Positions 11,586 through 22,548 of a stretch of DNA of 64,000 nucleotides are shown one piece after another (the first letter of the stretch is position 1; every line of letters begins with the position of its first letter). Both the position numbers and the translations under genes were made by a program. A model generated the notes under the pieces. The model was not told the DNA's origin and did not search any database. It was given only the letters and a program-made list of their open reading frames with translations. The stretch is from Cordia subcordata (Eukaryota > Streptophyta > Magnoliopsida > Boraginales > Cordiaceae): the NCBI GenBank assembly GCA_028554755.1, contig JAPTOF010000025.1, positions 3,335,501 to 3,399,500 of the forward strand. Reading direction: 5' to 3'.

Positions 11586-12370
11586 ACTATCTCACATACC
11601 TTCGTCAATCTAACCAAGAGCACTTAGACCATGTGAGGCAACAAGTCGATAATCGAGATGAGTGCTTGAAGAGAATGGTTGAGAATGAACAACCCGTGGT
11701 TGGAAGTCTTGAGATACCTTTAGAACGAGTTGAAGAGATAGGAGAGAGACCTAGAGAAGAGAGATATGGTGATGAAAAAGATAATGTTTTGGAGAAACAA
11801 TTAGAAAAAGAAGTTGATAGAGAGATCATATCTTGTTGTGAGGATAAGGATGAGCTTGATGAAAATTTGGTTCTTGTTAACTCTTATGGATATATTTTAG
11901 AGGAAGTAGTACCCTATTCTCTTAAGCTTTCAACATCTTCCATTGAATCGCATGAGCCTATCCTTTCTTCTCATCCCATACTTCATGCACACTTGGAGGT
12001 TGAAACTCATGATTATAGCACTCATTTGCGTTTCGAGTCCTTATTTAAGGTGTCTAGGGTACACACCTCTCTTGAGCATTCATGCATCCATGAACCGAAA
12101 TCCTTTAAGTCGCCATTGTCCCCTCTATCTATGTCTACCCCGTATGAAGAGCATGATGATGAGATGACACCTACTAGTGATGAATGTATTGTTGAATTTG
12201 AAGAGACTTTAGGTCGTGAAGCTTTAAAGGCATCCATTGGCAAAAATAAGACATCAATTTCGAAGGTTTTAGATGATAAGTCTCTTAGAGTTAAGAATCA
12301 TGGTATTGAGAATAAAAACTCTAAGAAGACACATAAGAAAGAAATTTGTCGAGTGGAAGACATTGATTGA
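11586..12370 (+). CDS. hypothetical protein of unknown function, likely transposon-associated
   Basis: About 250 codons are open from near 11586, with the first Met-like start at 11633. The N-terminal part (LDYLTYLRQSNQEHL, then VRQQVDNRDECLKRM) is charged and probably coiled-coil. The middle is acidic (EKEVDREIISCCEDKDELDE) and the C-terminus Lys-rich. No family is recognised. A TTTTCTTTTAG acceptor-like site near 11553-11563 and an open stretch to its left (SFDNDVFSVFNEDLSHLN) allow an upstream exon. The right end runs into the truncated copia-2 at about 12345, so the natural C-terminus is probably lost. It could be the gag-side ORF of the repeat-A element or a captured host fragment. Confidence 0.4.
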
Positions 12371-13048
12371 GAAGCAGACTGGTAAACAGATCAAGCATCT
12401 TAGGACTGACAATATGTTGGAATACTGCAATAAAGAATTTGATGAGTTCTGTAGGAAACATGGCATTGTGAAACACCGCATATGTATAGGGACACCACAA
12501 CAAAATGGAGTTGTAGAATGCATGAATAGAACTCTTGTAGAGAGAGCTCGCTGTATGCTCTCCCATTCTGGCTTAAGTCAAGACTTTTGGACTGAAGCTG
12601 TTAATACGGCGTGCTACTTGGTGATTAGGTCTCCATCTAAAGTTATTGAATTGAAAACTCCTTTTGAGTTATGGTCCGGTAAGCCTGCTGACTACTTTCA
12701 ATTGAGGGTGTTCGGTTGCCCTGCAAACGTTCACGTAAAGGATGACAAGTTGGAGCTGATGGCAAAGAAATGCATATTTCTAGGCTATGCGTCCGAAAGG
12801 AAAAGTTACAAGTTGTGGTGCACATGTCCAAAGTCTTTAGGTTTTCTCATCAGCAGAGATGTCATATTTAATGAGTCTACTTCATTAGATCAAGAAAAGA
12901 AGAAAACAATAGCTGATTTAGACCACAGTGTCAAAGAGCAGGTGAAGGTATTTGCTAATGTCTCAAATATTCCATCTAGCAGTAGTAGCAGTCCAATTCA
13001 GCCGACTCAACCAACTAAGGTGCATGATCAAAATGTGCTTGAACAATA
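12345..13048 (+). pseudogene. copia-2 integrase, C-terminal part
   Basis: The open frame carries the second catalytic Asp region (HLRTDNMLEYCNKEFDEFC), the catalytic Glu region (GTPQQNGVVECMNRTLVERA) and the conserved tail (LRVFGCPANVHV and KCIFLGYASERKSYKLW). The N-terminal H2C2 zinc finger and the first Asp are missing through the truncation. The frame ends at a stop at 13047-13049 in the variable linker before RT. Confidence 0.85.
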
Positions 13049-13129
13049 GAAGTACAGTACTGCTACTGTGCAGGAAAGGAGACAGATTAGAGAGCCTTAA
13101 AGGTATGGATACACTGATCTTATTGCTTA

Positions 13130-14740
13130 TGCTTTGACTGTTGTTGAAACAATTGAAGGACATGAGCCAAATTTGTACAAGGAGGCCATATTTGGGAAAG
13201 ATTCTGCTCAGTGGGTAGGTGCCATGAGTGAGGAGATTGAGTCTCTTCAGAAGAATCAGACATGGAAGATTGTTAAATTACCTAAGGGACAACGAGTTTT
13301 GGTTGCAAATGGGTTTACAAAAAAAAGGAAGGTACTTCAAGGGTTGAAGATCCTCGGCACAAGGCGTGGTTGGTGGCAAAAGGTTATACACAAAAAGAGA
13401 GTGTTGACTTCAACGAAGTGTTCTCTCCGGTTGTGAAGCATTGTTCCATCAGGGTTTTACTTGCCTTGGTTGCTCTTTATGACTTAGAGCTTGAGCAGCT
13501 AGATGTGAAAACGCCATTTTTGCATGGTAATCTTGAAGAGCAAATTTACATGAGTCGACCAAAGGGGTATGTAGTTCCTGGTACAGAGAACCATGTTTGC
13601 AAACTGAAGAAGTCCTTATATAGGTTGAAGCAGTCGCCTCGACAATGGTAAAAAAGATTTGACACATTCATGATAGGCACTGGATACACAAAAAGTGCCT
13701 ATGACAGCTGTGTGTATCTCAAAAAGCATCCAGATGGTTCGTTTGTGTACCTGTTATTGTATGTCAATGATATGCTTATTGCTGCTAAAAGTATATCTGC
13801 CATTAACAAATTAAAGAAGCAGTTAAGTGATGAGTTTGAGATGAAGGATCTTAGAGCAGCAAAGAAGATTTTTGGCATAGAGATTCACAGGGATAGAAAC
13901 GTTGGGAAGCTATTCTTGTCTCAACAGAGTTATATTGAGAAGGTATTGGAGTGTTTTGGGATGCATAAAGCAAAGCTTGTGAGTGTACCGCTTGCTGCTC
14001 ATTTCAAGTTGTTTGCAGATTTGTCACCTAAAACCGAGGAGGAGGTGGAGCATATGTCTCGTGTTCCACACTCGAGTGCTATTGGTAGCTTGATATATGC
14101 TATGGTGTGCACTCGTCCTGACATTTCACATGCAATTAGTGTTGTGAGCAAGTATATGACATCGCCTTGGAAAGCACACTGGGAAGTAGTAAAATGGATA
14201 ATGAGATATTAGCGTGACACTGTGAATGTAGGTTTTCTGTTTAGCAAGACGACTGGAGATTGCACGAGGTTGGTGGGTTATTGTGAGTCAGACTTTACGG
14301 GTGACCTTAATAATAGAAGACCTCTGACGGGTTACGTGTTTACAATCTCTGGATGTGCTATCAGTTAGAAAGCGACATTACAGTCCACTGTGGCATTGTC
14401 GACTACTAAGGTGGATTACATGGCAATTGCAGAAGCTATGAAGGAGGCCATGTGGTTAAAAGGCCTGGTTCGTGATCTTGGACTGCAGCAAGATACAAGA
14501 ACAGTCTTTTGTGATAGCCAGAGTACAATCCATCTAATGAAGAATCAGATGTATCATGAGAGGACCAAACACATTAATATCAGATATCACTTTATCAGAG
14601 ATGTTATATCACAAGGAATCATATCAGTACAGAAGATAGCTACCCATGAGAATCCAACAGATATGATAACTAAGGTGGTTCTGGTCAGCAAGTTCAAGCA
14701 TTGCTTGGACTTGGTTGCTATTTGCAGTGTAGAGCATTGA
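13130..14740 (+). pseudogene. copia-2 reverse transcriptase and RNase H
   Basis: RT begins with EAIFGKDSAQWVGAMSEEIE. After a frameshift near 13330-13370 it continues VAKGYTQKESVDFNEVFSPV, LEQLDVKTPFLHGNLEEQIY and CKLKKSLYRLKQSPRQW, stops at TAA 13649-13651, and resumes. The catalytic box is YVND (13760-13771) instead of YVDD, replacing a catalytic Asp. RNase H follows (DFTGDLNNRRPLTGYVF region, then DSQSTIHLMKNQMYHERTKH) and ends at 14738-14740. The frame is also broken at 14212 and 14369. Confidence 0.87.
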
Positions 14741-14811
14741 GCCCTTAGGGGCCGTTGGCAACAAGGATGATGGTGTGTTGATTGGAGTGAATACTTGCCA
14801 AGATAAAGATT

Positions 14812-15249
14812 TGTTGAATGTGGCCCATATTCTTGGGCAACAAGAATGGAAAATTACCTTATTAGCTTATTACCTTTCTAGCACATAATTAATTAGTTGC
14901 TTTTCTGCTTAATAGGTTTTAGGAAAACTGTGCACTATAAATATGTGATCATACTCATTGTATTGTGTGTGAGAGAAACTAAAATGAGACCCTTGTAATA
15001 TTCGTGATCAATAGTGAATTATTCTCTATTGCCTATGGACATAGACTTTAAGGCCAAACCACTTAATTCTCTTGTGTCCATTTTCTTCTCGTATTCTTTG
15101 TATCTAAAATGAGACCCTTGTAATATTCGTGATCAATAGTGAATTATTCTCTATTGCCTATGGACATAGACTTTAAGGCCAAACCACTTAATTCTCTTGT
15201 GTCCATTTTCTTCTCGTATTCTTTGTATTTGCATATTTTTCCCCCAACA
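14812..15249 (+). repeat. 3' LTR of copia-2
   Basis: The LTR begins TGTTGAATGTGG and ends CCCCCAACA, about 70 bases after the RNase H stop. It contains a TATA-like ACTATAAATATG near 14934-14945. Positions 14979-15228 are a perfect tandem duplication of 125 bases, which makes this LTR longer than its parent. No 5' partner is in the window. Confidence 0.8.
14979..15228 (+). repeat. exact 125-bp tandem duplication inside the LTR
   Basis: Two copies, 14979-15103 and 15104-15228, appear identical base for base on reading. They begin CTAAAATGAGACCC and end TTCTTTGTAT. The unit lies downstream of the TATA-like site, in the R/U5 part of the LTR. Confidence 0.9.
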
Positions 15250-16394
15250 AGTTGATTAAACCTTGCACTATTTGCACTGTGATTGGTACAAGTAGAATCA
15301 GTGTTCCATTTCAACCTTATATTCTTAGATGCTCACAAACATTTCTATGGGAATACTATATAAGTTAATATTGATACTCCATTCATCTTCCAAGGGTACC
15401 AAAAAAAAAAAAAATCTCTTATTGACATCAATTGATCTTTTCATTCAACCTGATTATTAAGTGTTTTCTATGCATATCCTTATCTTTTCATTCGATGTTT
15501 TCTTAAATCAATGGCGAAATGACCTCTTACTATAGAATTGCAATGAGACATATATACTAGCTTGAGTGTTCAAAAATGAGTGTGATCCAAGCCCATCTAA
15601 GCCATGAGGATGGGCATACTACATGCTTCCAGGTAATTAAATTTATTATTCAGTACATATATTCAATTTTCCTAATTTTCCTTTTGCTTTTTTGTAAGAA
15701 GCATTTCAATGTGTTCTGTTCATCCTGAAAAAATCTGCAATATGAATACTATTCATGTCATTTCCAGATTCAACCTTTTACATTGGTACATTTTGATGAG
15801 TAGCATACGGCTTGGTAGTCCATCCCATTACGCTAATGATGATCTTAAGTGTCCTAATCCTGATGTTTTCTTTGTATTTTTCTGTTGCAATTTTTACATT
15901 CTTTTGAAAATTCTACCTTCTCCATTCTGGTATACATCTATATATTTATTCTTATGTACATAGCTTTTAAGGAATTCCTTGGTTTTTGTAGGTGAATAGT
16001 AATACAAATCAGTTATCTACCCAGTTTCATTCTAAGGTTAGACATTTTTCATATTATTTTCAACTACCGCATCTAATTTCAGTATTTAATTGTTATCTTT
16101 CTGTGCCAGGAAAAACTGGCACTTGTATTGAAACTAGAGTAGATCCCTTCATATCACATATGATCGTGTTCAGCCAACAAATTGTCTCAGACCTATTTGG
16201 TTTTTGCTTAGGCACCGTTCTCTATCCAGATTGTTTATCATCCAGGTGCATTTTGTCTGTTGGATCCGATGTATCTCCTGTAATATTTTATGTTTTCTGT
16301 ATCTAATATCAAGCTTAATAGATTTTGCTTCGATAATACTCTGTTAAAACTATTCGTCCTTTGTTTCATCAATTCGTCTTTCTTCAAGTAAAAG
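15250..16394. other. intergenic, nothing recognised
   Basis: AT-rich sequence with a poly-A run near 15400. Open stretches at 15709-15963 and 15992-16306 show no domain and no exon pattern I can support. Confidence 0.5.
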
Positions 16395-17140
16395 ATTTAG
16401 ATATTCAAAGGTATTTTATGTAAACTGAATTTCATTCTCTCCAATTATCAGATTACATGAAGTGTGGGATTTATTTGTGTACATAATACAATAAATAGAT
16501 TACAGCAAACAACATTTGAAAAATAACAAACTAGATTATCCTTATCCTCTGTCACGCCTCCTCAAGGAAAGTCGGGTCTTTAATGACTAGCTTGTCTCGT
16601 AATCTAGTGACTCAAGCAACTGAGAGACCCTTTGTCATAATATCTGCTGTTTGATCTTTTGATGATATGAATAATACTTACAACTCTTTTGTCGTCACTT
16701 TTTCTCGGACAAAATACACATTTATTTCAATGTGCTTTGTGCGAGCATGAAATACAGGATTGGCAGGCAAGTAAGTGGTGCCAATATTATTACAACTCAA
16801 AGTTGGGGAGCTAGACAAGGTCACATGTTACTAAGACAAAAGAAACCGTAGCCAACAAACCTCAGTTGTAGCACACGCAATCCCTCTATATTCAGCCTCT
16901 GCACTCACGCGAGCAGTCATTGTTTGCTTCTTAGTTGACCAAGATATTATATTAGGACCCAGATAAATACAATAAACTGAATTTAGATATTCAAAGGTGT
17001 TTTATATAAACTGAATTTGATTCTTTTCAATTATCAGATTACATGAAATGTGGTGTTTATATGTGTACATAATATAATAAATAGATTACAACAAACATTA
17101 TTTGAAAAATAACAAACTAGATTATCCTTATCCTCTATCA
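16395..17140 (-). mobile_element. collapsed copia relic: LTR, RNase H, LTR
   Basis: Two direct repeats of ~160 bases (16395-16554 and 16982-17140) flank a piece of copia RNase H. On the minus strand each repeat starts TGA[TC]AGAGGATAAGG, an LTR-like beginning. The 3' one is preceded by a GAGGAGGCG purine tract (16555-16563), the expected polypurine position. Everything between 5' LTR and RNase H has been deleted. LTR 3' ends are not clear. Confidence 0.7.
16555..16966 (-). pseudogene. copia RNase H fragment
   Basis: On the minus strand the sequence reads NIISWSTKKQTMTARVSAEA, then [40 protein letters not shown] and ADIMTKGLS, the C-terminal RNase H and tail of a copia polyprotein. The SAEAEYR and ARTKHIEI motifs are diagnostic. 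Several stops are present. It lies between the two LTR-like repeats. Confidence 0.8.
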
Positions 17141-17823
17141 TCAAATCAATCTTTCATTTGGAGCAAATATTGCCTTTGGTTGAATCAGTGCTTCTAAATG
17201 TCATAGTTCTAAATGTATTCGATAGTTAGATTAACTATCCTATAATCTGACATATTTGCATTAATGTACGTATTATCCATCAGCGGTAGCATATTATCAG
17301 TTGTCGTGAAGATTATTTTCATCGTTTAGTTCTACTTACATGCATCTAATAATTGCGATTAACCACATAATGCATTATTATATATTACTTATAAATAAAC
17401 TTTGTCACCGATTTACTATATTATTCATTATATAATATTTTTACTACTATAATTTCCCGTGCGTGACACAGACTTGTCTCTAGTTATGTAAATTATTTTT
17501 TGCTTAATACAAATACTTGCCAACTTTAGTTAAAAAAAAATCATATAATTCGATATTGGCTTTGCCATGACAGCAAATAGCTATAAAAAAGAACAGTAGA
17601 AAAATGATTCTGGTTTCATTGTCAGTGTGTAGTCCTTCGTAAGTCCATGAGAGAGAGAGAGAGACCACGAAGTATAGTCTCCAAAATTGGGGTTTGTATT
17701 CTGTATTTCTTTTCTAAGTAATATAAATTGTCATATAGCCAAAGCTAACACAACCAATTCAAAAAAACAAATCCTAATCCTTGAAACCCAATTCTCTCTT
17801 TGAACCCCACTTTACATTCACAG

Positions 17824-17862
<39 letters not shown>

Positions 17863-17885
17863 TAACCAATACTCCGTACACAAAA
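17141..17885. other. intergenic and probable PLATZ 3' untranslated region
   Basis: No coding signal. A short GA run (17648-17664) and a CT microsatellite (17826-17862) are the only marked features. The part next to 17886 should be the 3' untranslated region of the minus-strand gene. Confidence 0.5.
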
Positions 17886-19181
17886 TCAATAAAGCGGAGA
17901 CCGGTGAGGCGTACCCTTCCTCCGGTTCATCATAGCTTCCGAGATATCTGAGACCGGCACACACTGAACCGGTCCAAAGCTGCTTCGTTTCTTCCTTACG
18001 ATCTCTGTATCAGCCGTGCAAGCAAGCGTCCTACAATCCATCCCACCGTCGGCAGTTGGACCGGACTCCGTGTTCCTTGAACCGGCCGGTTCGAGGACTG
18101 AGCCGGGGGTCATTTGGCCGCCATAATCCAAACCCGGTTCAGGCAAAGTTAACAACTCACAATCGTAAATATATTTGGAAAGCTTGTCTCCATCCCTCAG
18201 TATACGTTGAATCTGCAACGAGAATAAGCCATACCCACATGAGAAAACGCATAAACATGAAATGGGTATCGATTAAATATTCGAAAGATTGAAGTTTCTG
18301 AGGATATTAAATTCAAAATATATTGCCCATTTTGTATTATTGTCTCCAAGAGTGTTAGACCATTTTAATTAGACTTCATAAGATGAATTCACAGACTAAT
18401 AATCAGACCTTGCAAGAGAGAGAGCAGAAGAGAAAAGGGTCTTGAAGGCCTCTATGACAGGTGATGCAGACGTTGCCTGAGACTCTGCAATGCCTTGTTA
18501 GTGGCCTTTGATTCAAAAGTAGCACTTTTGCACTGTTTGTAGTGTAAGGCTGCACACACATAAAACCTTTTATCAAAAAATTTCACACACATTTAGATAC
18601 TACAACCAACATACATAACTATAATAGTTTCTTTTTTAGGGAAAAAAAAAATTTACTTGAACAAAAGCACAGTCCATCAATTTCTCAGCATCATGTAGCC
18701 TTATTACATCATGGTACATGTACCTACGTATCTGCAGAAAAGGAAAAACCAACCATGAAAAAACACAACAACCTTTTCATAAGAATCTTATATTTTATAT
18801 ATATATATATATATATTGAAGTGAATTGTGGAGAAGGGGGAACCTGTAAAAGACGGTGAGAGCGATGAGAGGGTAAGCAGTGAGGGCAAAGGGCTTCACA
18901 GCAGTCAAAGCAAAAGATGTTCTTTTCATTCTTCTTAGCATCTTCGTGAATTATGCAAGCGTTGAAAAACTTCTCTGTCAAGAGGGCTAGCAGCCACCGA
19001 GGAAGATGAGAACAATCCAACTGCAAAACAATGAAAAAATTAAAGCATTATTCAAGTAGTAGAATGAAAGATTAAATTTTTTTAAGTGCAAAAGCCCTAG
19101 CTTTAGAAAGAGAAAACAAAGAAATATAGAGATAGAGATATATATATATACATATAGAGAGAGAGAGAGAGTCCCCACCAT
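17886..19181 (-). CDS. PLATZ-family zinc-dependent DNA-binding protein (plant A/T-rich sequence- and zinc-binding)
   Basis: Five exons on the minus strand, about 240 residues. Exon 2 is 19020-18844, exon 3 18731-18657, exon 4 18549-18409, exon 5 18212-17886; all introns are GT...AG and phase 0. The first zinc site is C23-x2-H26-x11-C38-x2-C41-x4-C46-x2-C49-x3-H53-x2-H56 (KKNEKNIFCFDCC, CPHCLPSHRSH). RRYMYHDVIRLHD and PYTTNSAKVLLLNQRP follow, then C113-x2-C116-x10-C127-x3-C131. The C-terminus ends RRKGTPHRSPLY, a family hallmark. Exon 1 must be tiny: ATG at 19181-19179 is followed at once by GT (giving M-LDCSH), or donor use at 19151 adds nine residues; both keep phase. PLATZ proteins are plant nuclear factors that bind A/T-rich DNA and repress transcription; the target is unknown here. 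It appears intact. Confidence 0.92.
19132..19175. repeat. TA/GA microsatellite at the PLATZ start
   Basis: Alternating GATA, TATA and GAGA repeats lie directly next to the presumed start codon and first intron of the PLATZ gene. Length change here could alter the use of the first donor site. Confidence 0.8.
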
Positions 19182-19554
19182 GCTTTTGATGTTTGTATGT
19201 GTATGGGTTGAGAGGGAGAGAGATAAAAATGCAAGATCATTGGGGGGGGGGGGTCAAAAAGAGAGTAGTGGAGAGAGGGCTTCTGCAGAATTCAAGAGTG
19301 AGAGAGACTGGGAGAGAGATGTGTGTGTTAATATGTGTGTCTGTGTGTGAATTTAATTTTTTACAGAGAAAAAATCAGGGAAATATTCGAATAGGGACAA
19401 ACCAGCAAACAATAGAGAGAGATGGGGAGAGAGAGAGAGGGGGGTAGTGTAAGGAGAGAAAAGAGAACGGCGCCTCGAGAACTGATACTACGTTGTTACT
19501 CGTATAGTCTCATACGCCTTTGAAACAAGAGCAGTACACACATTATATTATACA

Positions 19555-19922
19555 TGGTGTTTTCTTTAGTAGTGGTGCTTATAAGCAGAAAACAGCTTAC
19601 TTTTTTAAGTGTTTATATAAACAGTTGGTGTTTATCAATAAAAAATAAATTTATAAATAAGTAATAAAGATGTGTTTTGATAATATATATTAATAAATTA
19701 TTAAGATTTTTAATAAATAGATGTTTATAAATAGTAATAATAGTTAAAAGGACATATCATTAATAATGTTTAAGTTTTTGAAAGATAAAAGTGTCTTTAA
19801 ATATAATCAAATTTAAGTGCTTATAGTCTAAAAAAATTAAAAAGTTATGTAGGTTTAACTTATTTTTTACCAACTTATTGTTTATAAGCCCAGTAACCAA
19901 ACATGTTAGCCAAACAAGCTCT
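19555..19922 (+). mobile_element. degenerate hAT-like MITE
   Basis: The right end reads GTTAGCCAAACAAGCTCT, an inverted-repeat end of the [AG]GGTGTTTGGCTAAGC type, with TTATAAGC runs at both ends. Internal sequence resembles the copy at 20663-21061 (AGTTAAAAGGACATATCATT). The left terminus is eroded. Confidence 0.55.
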
Positions 19923-20111
19923 AATATTTTTCTTTACAAAAAAAAAAAAAAAAACTAGTGATTACGCATTTGTGTAGCTAATTCTGAATTATTTAAGTGG
20001 TGTTGGTGGAAAAATTTTTCACCCTTATGAAGTGTAATTGTAATTTGACATATGATACCATTAATATATATTATAACAGTAACATATGTTATTTTAATTA
20101 GTAAGCATTAT

Positions 20112-20519
20112 TAGGCTATTTTTAACAGCTTCCCTATTTTTTTTCCCAAATTTAAGTAATTTAAGTTATTTTCTTATATTTTGAAATCCCCTATTTTCAA
20201 TTTTATTCCAATAGCTCCCCTATTTTTTACCAAACTTTCAGTTTAGAGAATTTCAATTTCAGTTTTACTCCAACAATTCCATTATTTTACAATATTGCAG
20301 TCTTAGAGTTATGGGAATGGGAAATGGGGAATGGGGAATGGGATTTGGGTGTTGGTTTTGGAGATGAAAAAAATCCCTATATATAAATGTTTTGTTTTCA
20401 GGATGAGAGAAATCTAAAATTTTGGGGATAGAATAAAAGAGCTGTTGGAGTATTTTACTAATAACAACTCCCTTAAATATGGGGATTTTTGGTTTTAGGA
20501 TTTGTTGGAGTTAGCCTAA
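20112..20519 (+). mobile_element. MITE with TTAGGCTA / TTAGGCTAAC terminal inverted repeats
   Basis: The left end TTAGGCTATTTTTAACAG pairs with the right end TTGGAGTTAGCCTAA, and subterminal parts match in inverse order (CCCTATTTT on the left, GGGGATTTT on the right). There is no coding capacity. The superfamily is uncertain. Confidence 0.6.
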
Positions 20520-20662
20520 GGCTTCTTTATACCAGCTTCTTTGTTATTTTTAAGCTTTATCGACAATAGTAATAGTAATAACCCGGCACCCTCTCCAAGT
20601 TTTTACATCAAAAAGGTATATTTAAATTGAAAAATATGAGAATTTCCGATGAGATTTATAAA

Positions 20663-21061
20663 TTGTTTGACTAAGTTTATTTTTAAGTGCTTATAAGCAG
20701 CTTATACTTATGAGTAAAAAATTACTTATAAATAAGTGAAAAATAAATGGAGATGTATTTGAATAATACGTGTTTATAAACTATTAATATGTTTAGTAAA
20801 TAAGATAAGTACTAATAATAGTTATAACTACTCAAAAGGATATGTCATTAATTATATGTCAAAAAATAAACTTTTTTATGAGCAACGTTGTCTTTTTATT
20901 ACTTTGATCAAAATGCTTATAAGCTATCAAAAAATAAGCTGGTAATTATAGAGTCTTTTTTCCCCTCAACTTATAAGCTAGGAAAAGTACTTAAAAGCTA
21001 TTTAACCAAACATGTTTTTTTTAATGCTTTTGGCTTATAACTTGTAGCCAAATACCCTCTT
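20663..21061 (+). mobile_element. hAT-like MITE
   Basis: The left end TTGTTTGACTAAGTTTAT pairs with the right end TTGTAGCCAAATACCCTCTT. Many TTATAAGC and GCTTATAAG runs sit near both ends. It is the same family as 19555-19922 and, in reverse, 22151-22548. Confidence 0.65.
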
Positions 21062-21282
21062 GGCAATTGTGTATAAATTTTGGAAAACACTAAAATACCT
21101 TTTTTCTTTTTTCTTTTTTTTTTGTTTTTTGCGAATTCCAAACTACTTGTTATACATGTGGTGCGATAAATTGGTTTGTAGCATCTGCACAGTAATAGCC
21201 CATGTCCCCAAAACCAGCTGGTCGTACATCTGTAGTTGGCTTGCAGGTTAAGCCCTCCACTCTCTCTCACGCGCACACAGTG

Positions 21283-21818
21283 ACAAGATCGAAGATGGTG
21301 ACTTTTCTCACTTCTCGGTAAAAAAAAAAAAAAAAAAACATACGTGAATAAATATATATACAAAAAGGTAGGCTATTCTCTTTCTTTTTTCTTTTCGATG
21401 GGCGGGCTATTTTCTGACAAACTTAAGTATGATCTTTTTAAGATAAAAGAAAATAAAATATTATCTCTCAAAGTATTTAGTTGGTATATTGACTTAATAA
21501 ATTATTTTTTCTTTTAATATGTTAATTAAATATATATTTACAAAGTGATAAATGAGTGACGAAGAAAAATGTATTGACTAACAATGCTTTGCGTACAAAT
21601 TGCGTACAAGCGATGGACGTTACGGAAGTGAATGTACATATTTGCCTTTTTCTAGCTTGTCTATGGAAAGATACAAAAAATTTCTAGTATAAGAAATATT
21701 GGATATTCAATATTGACTATGGTTTAGAAATTCATGCTCAACTAAGATCAGACTAAAGGATTAAATACTCCATCGAAGGGGAAAAAAATAAAGGATTAAA
21801 TAATAATATTAACGTTAT
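21283..21818 (+). repeat. left copy of a duplicated non-coding segment (D1)
   Basis: Positions 21415-21818 are repeated, same orientation, at 23370-23769, with about 45 extra bases in the second copy (near 23560-23605). A short motif GATCGAAGATGGTGACTT lies on both sides of D1 (21283 and 21844). No protein is recognisable. Confidence 0.7.
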
Positions 21819-21904
21819 AATGCCAAGAGTGAGGTCTAACTGAGATCGAAGATGGTGACTTCTTCTCATTAAAAAAACATATGAGAGGAATGTGTGATTT
21901 CGGG

Positions 21905-22150
21905 AATCATTTCATAATTAACCTTTTTTTAAAAAATTCTTTTAAAAATAAGCTTGTTTTTAAATCATTTGTAAAAATAATCTTTTCAGGTTTTCAAAAC
22001 CCAGTTTTGGCTTAATAAAACCTCAAACTTCTTATCGAAACCCGAATGAATGTTTGTTGATTTGAAAAGACGCGGTGACAATGAGATTGCTGAAGATCGA
22101 GTTTTGGAAACCAAGGCATTGAAAAGTTTTGAAACCCGAATTAATGTTTT
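21905..22150 (-). repeat. inverted-repeat arm I1
   Basis: The reverse complement of this stretch matches 23100-23330 (shared blocks include AAATCAACAA, TTCGGGTTT and TGGGTTTTGAAA). The arms are about 950 bases apart. No coding signal is convincing in either arm. Confidence 0.65.
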
Positions 22151-22548
22151 AGAGGGTGTTTGGCTAAGCTTATAAGCCAAAAATGCTTATATACATGTTT
22201 GGTAAATCAGCTTATAAGTAATTCTTGCCTACTTATAAGCTGATGGAGAAAGCAGCAACAGGCAGCTTATATTTTGGCTGCTTATGAGCTGTTGGTCAAA
22301 TTCACTAAAAAGACATATTTATCCTTAATAATGGCAAGTAAATAATTTTATTATATTAATTAATGACATATTATTTTTTAGTTATTTTAAACTACCATTA
22401 TTACTTATAAGCACTTATTTACCATATATATTAACAACTTACAAATATATATTATCCAAACATATATTTATTTGCTTATAAATAATTTATTTTTATAAGC
22501 ACCAACTGCTTATAATCACTTAAAAATAAACTTAGCCAAATGGGCTCT
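22151..22548 (-). mobile_element. hAT-like MITE with clear terminal inverted repeats
   Basis: It begins AGAGGGTGTTTGGCTAAGC and ends CTTAGCCAAATGGGCTCT, a good inverted pair. Internally it matches the copies at 19555 and 20663 in reverse orientation. A clear 8-bp target duplication is not visible. Confidence 0.75.

Larger units (their letters stand above)
12345..15249 (+). mobile_element. Ty1/copia retrotransposon copia-2, 5'-truncated, with 3' LTR
   Basis: The element starts abruptly inside integrase (KKFVEWKTLIEKQTGKQIKH) and continues through reverse transcriptase and RNase H to a 3' LTR with proper TGTTG...CAACA ends. LTR, primer site, gag, protease and N-terminal integrase are missing. 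The junction at about 12345 lies in AAGAAAGAAATTTG, next to the unknown ORF. The reading frame has stops and shifts. Confidence 0.88.

Noticed and set aside
15992..16306. 104-codon open stretch that could be an exon
   Set aside because: No recognisable domain, no supporting splice pattern, and AT-rich composition like the surrounding DNA.
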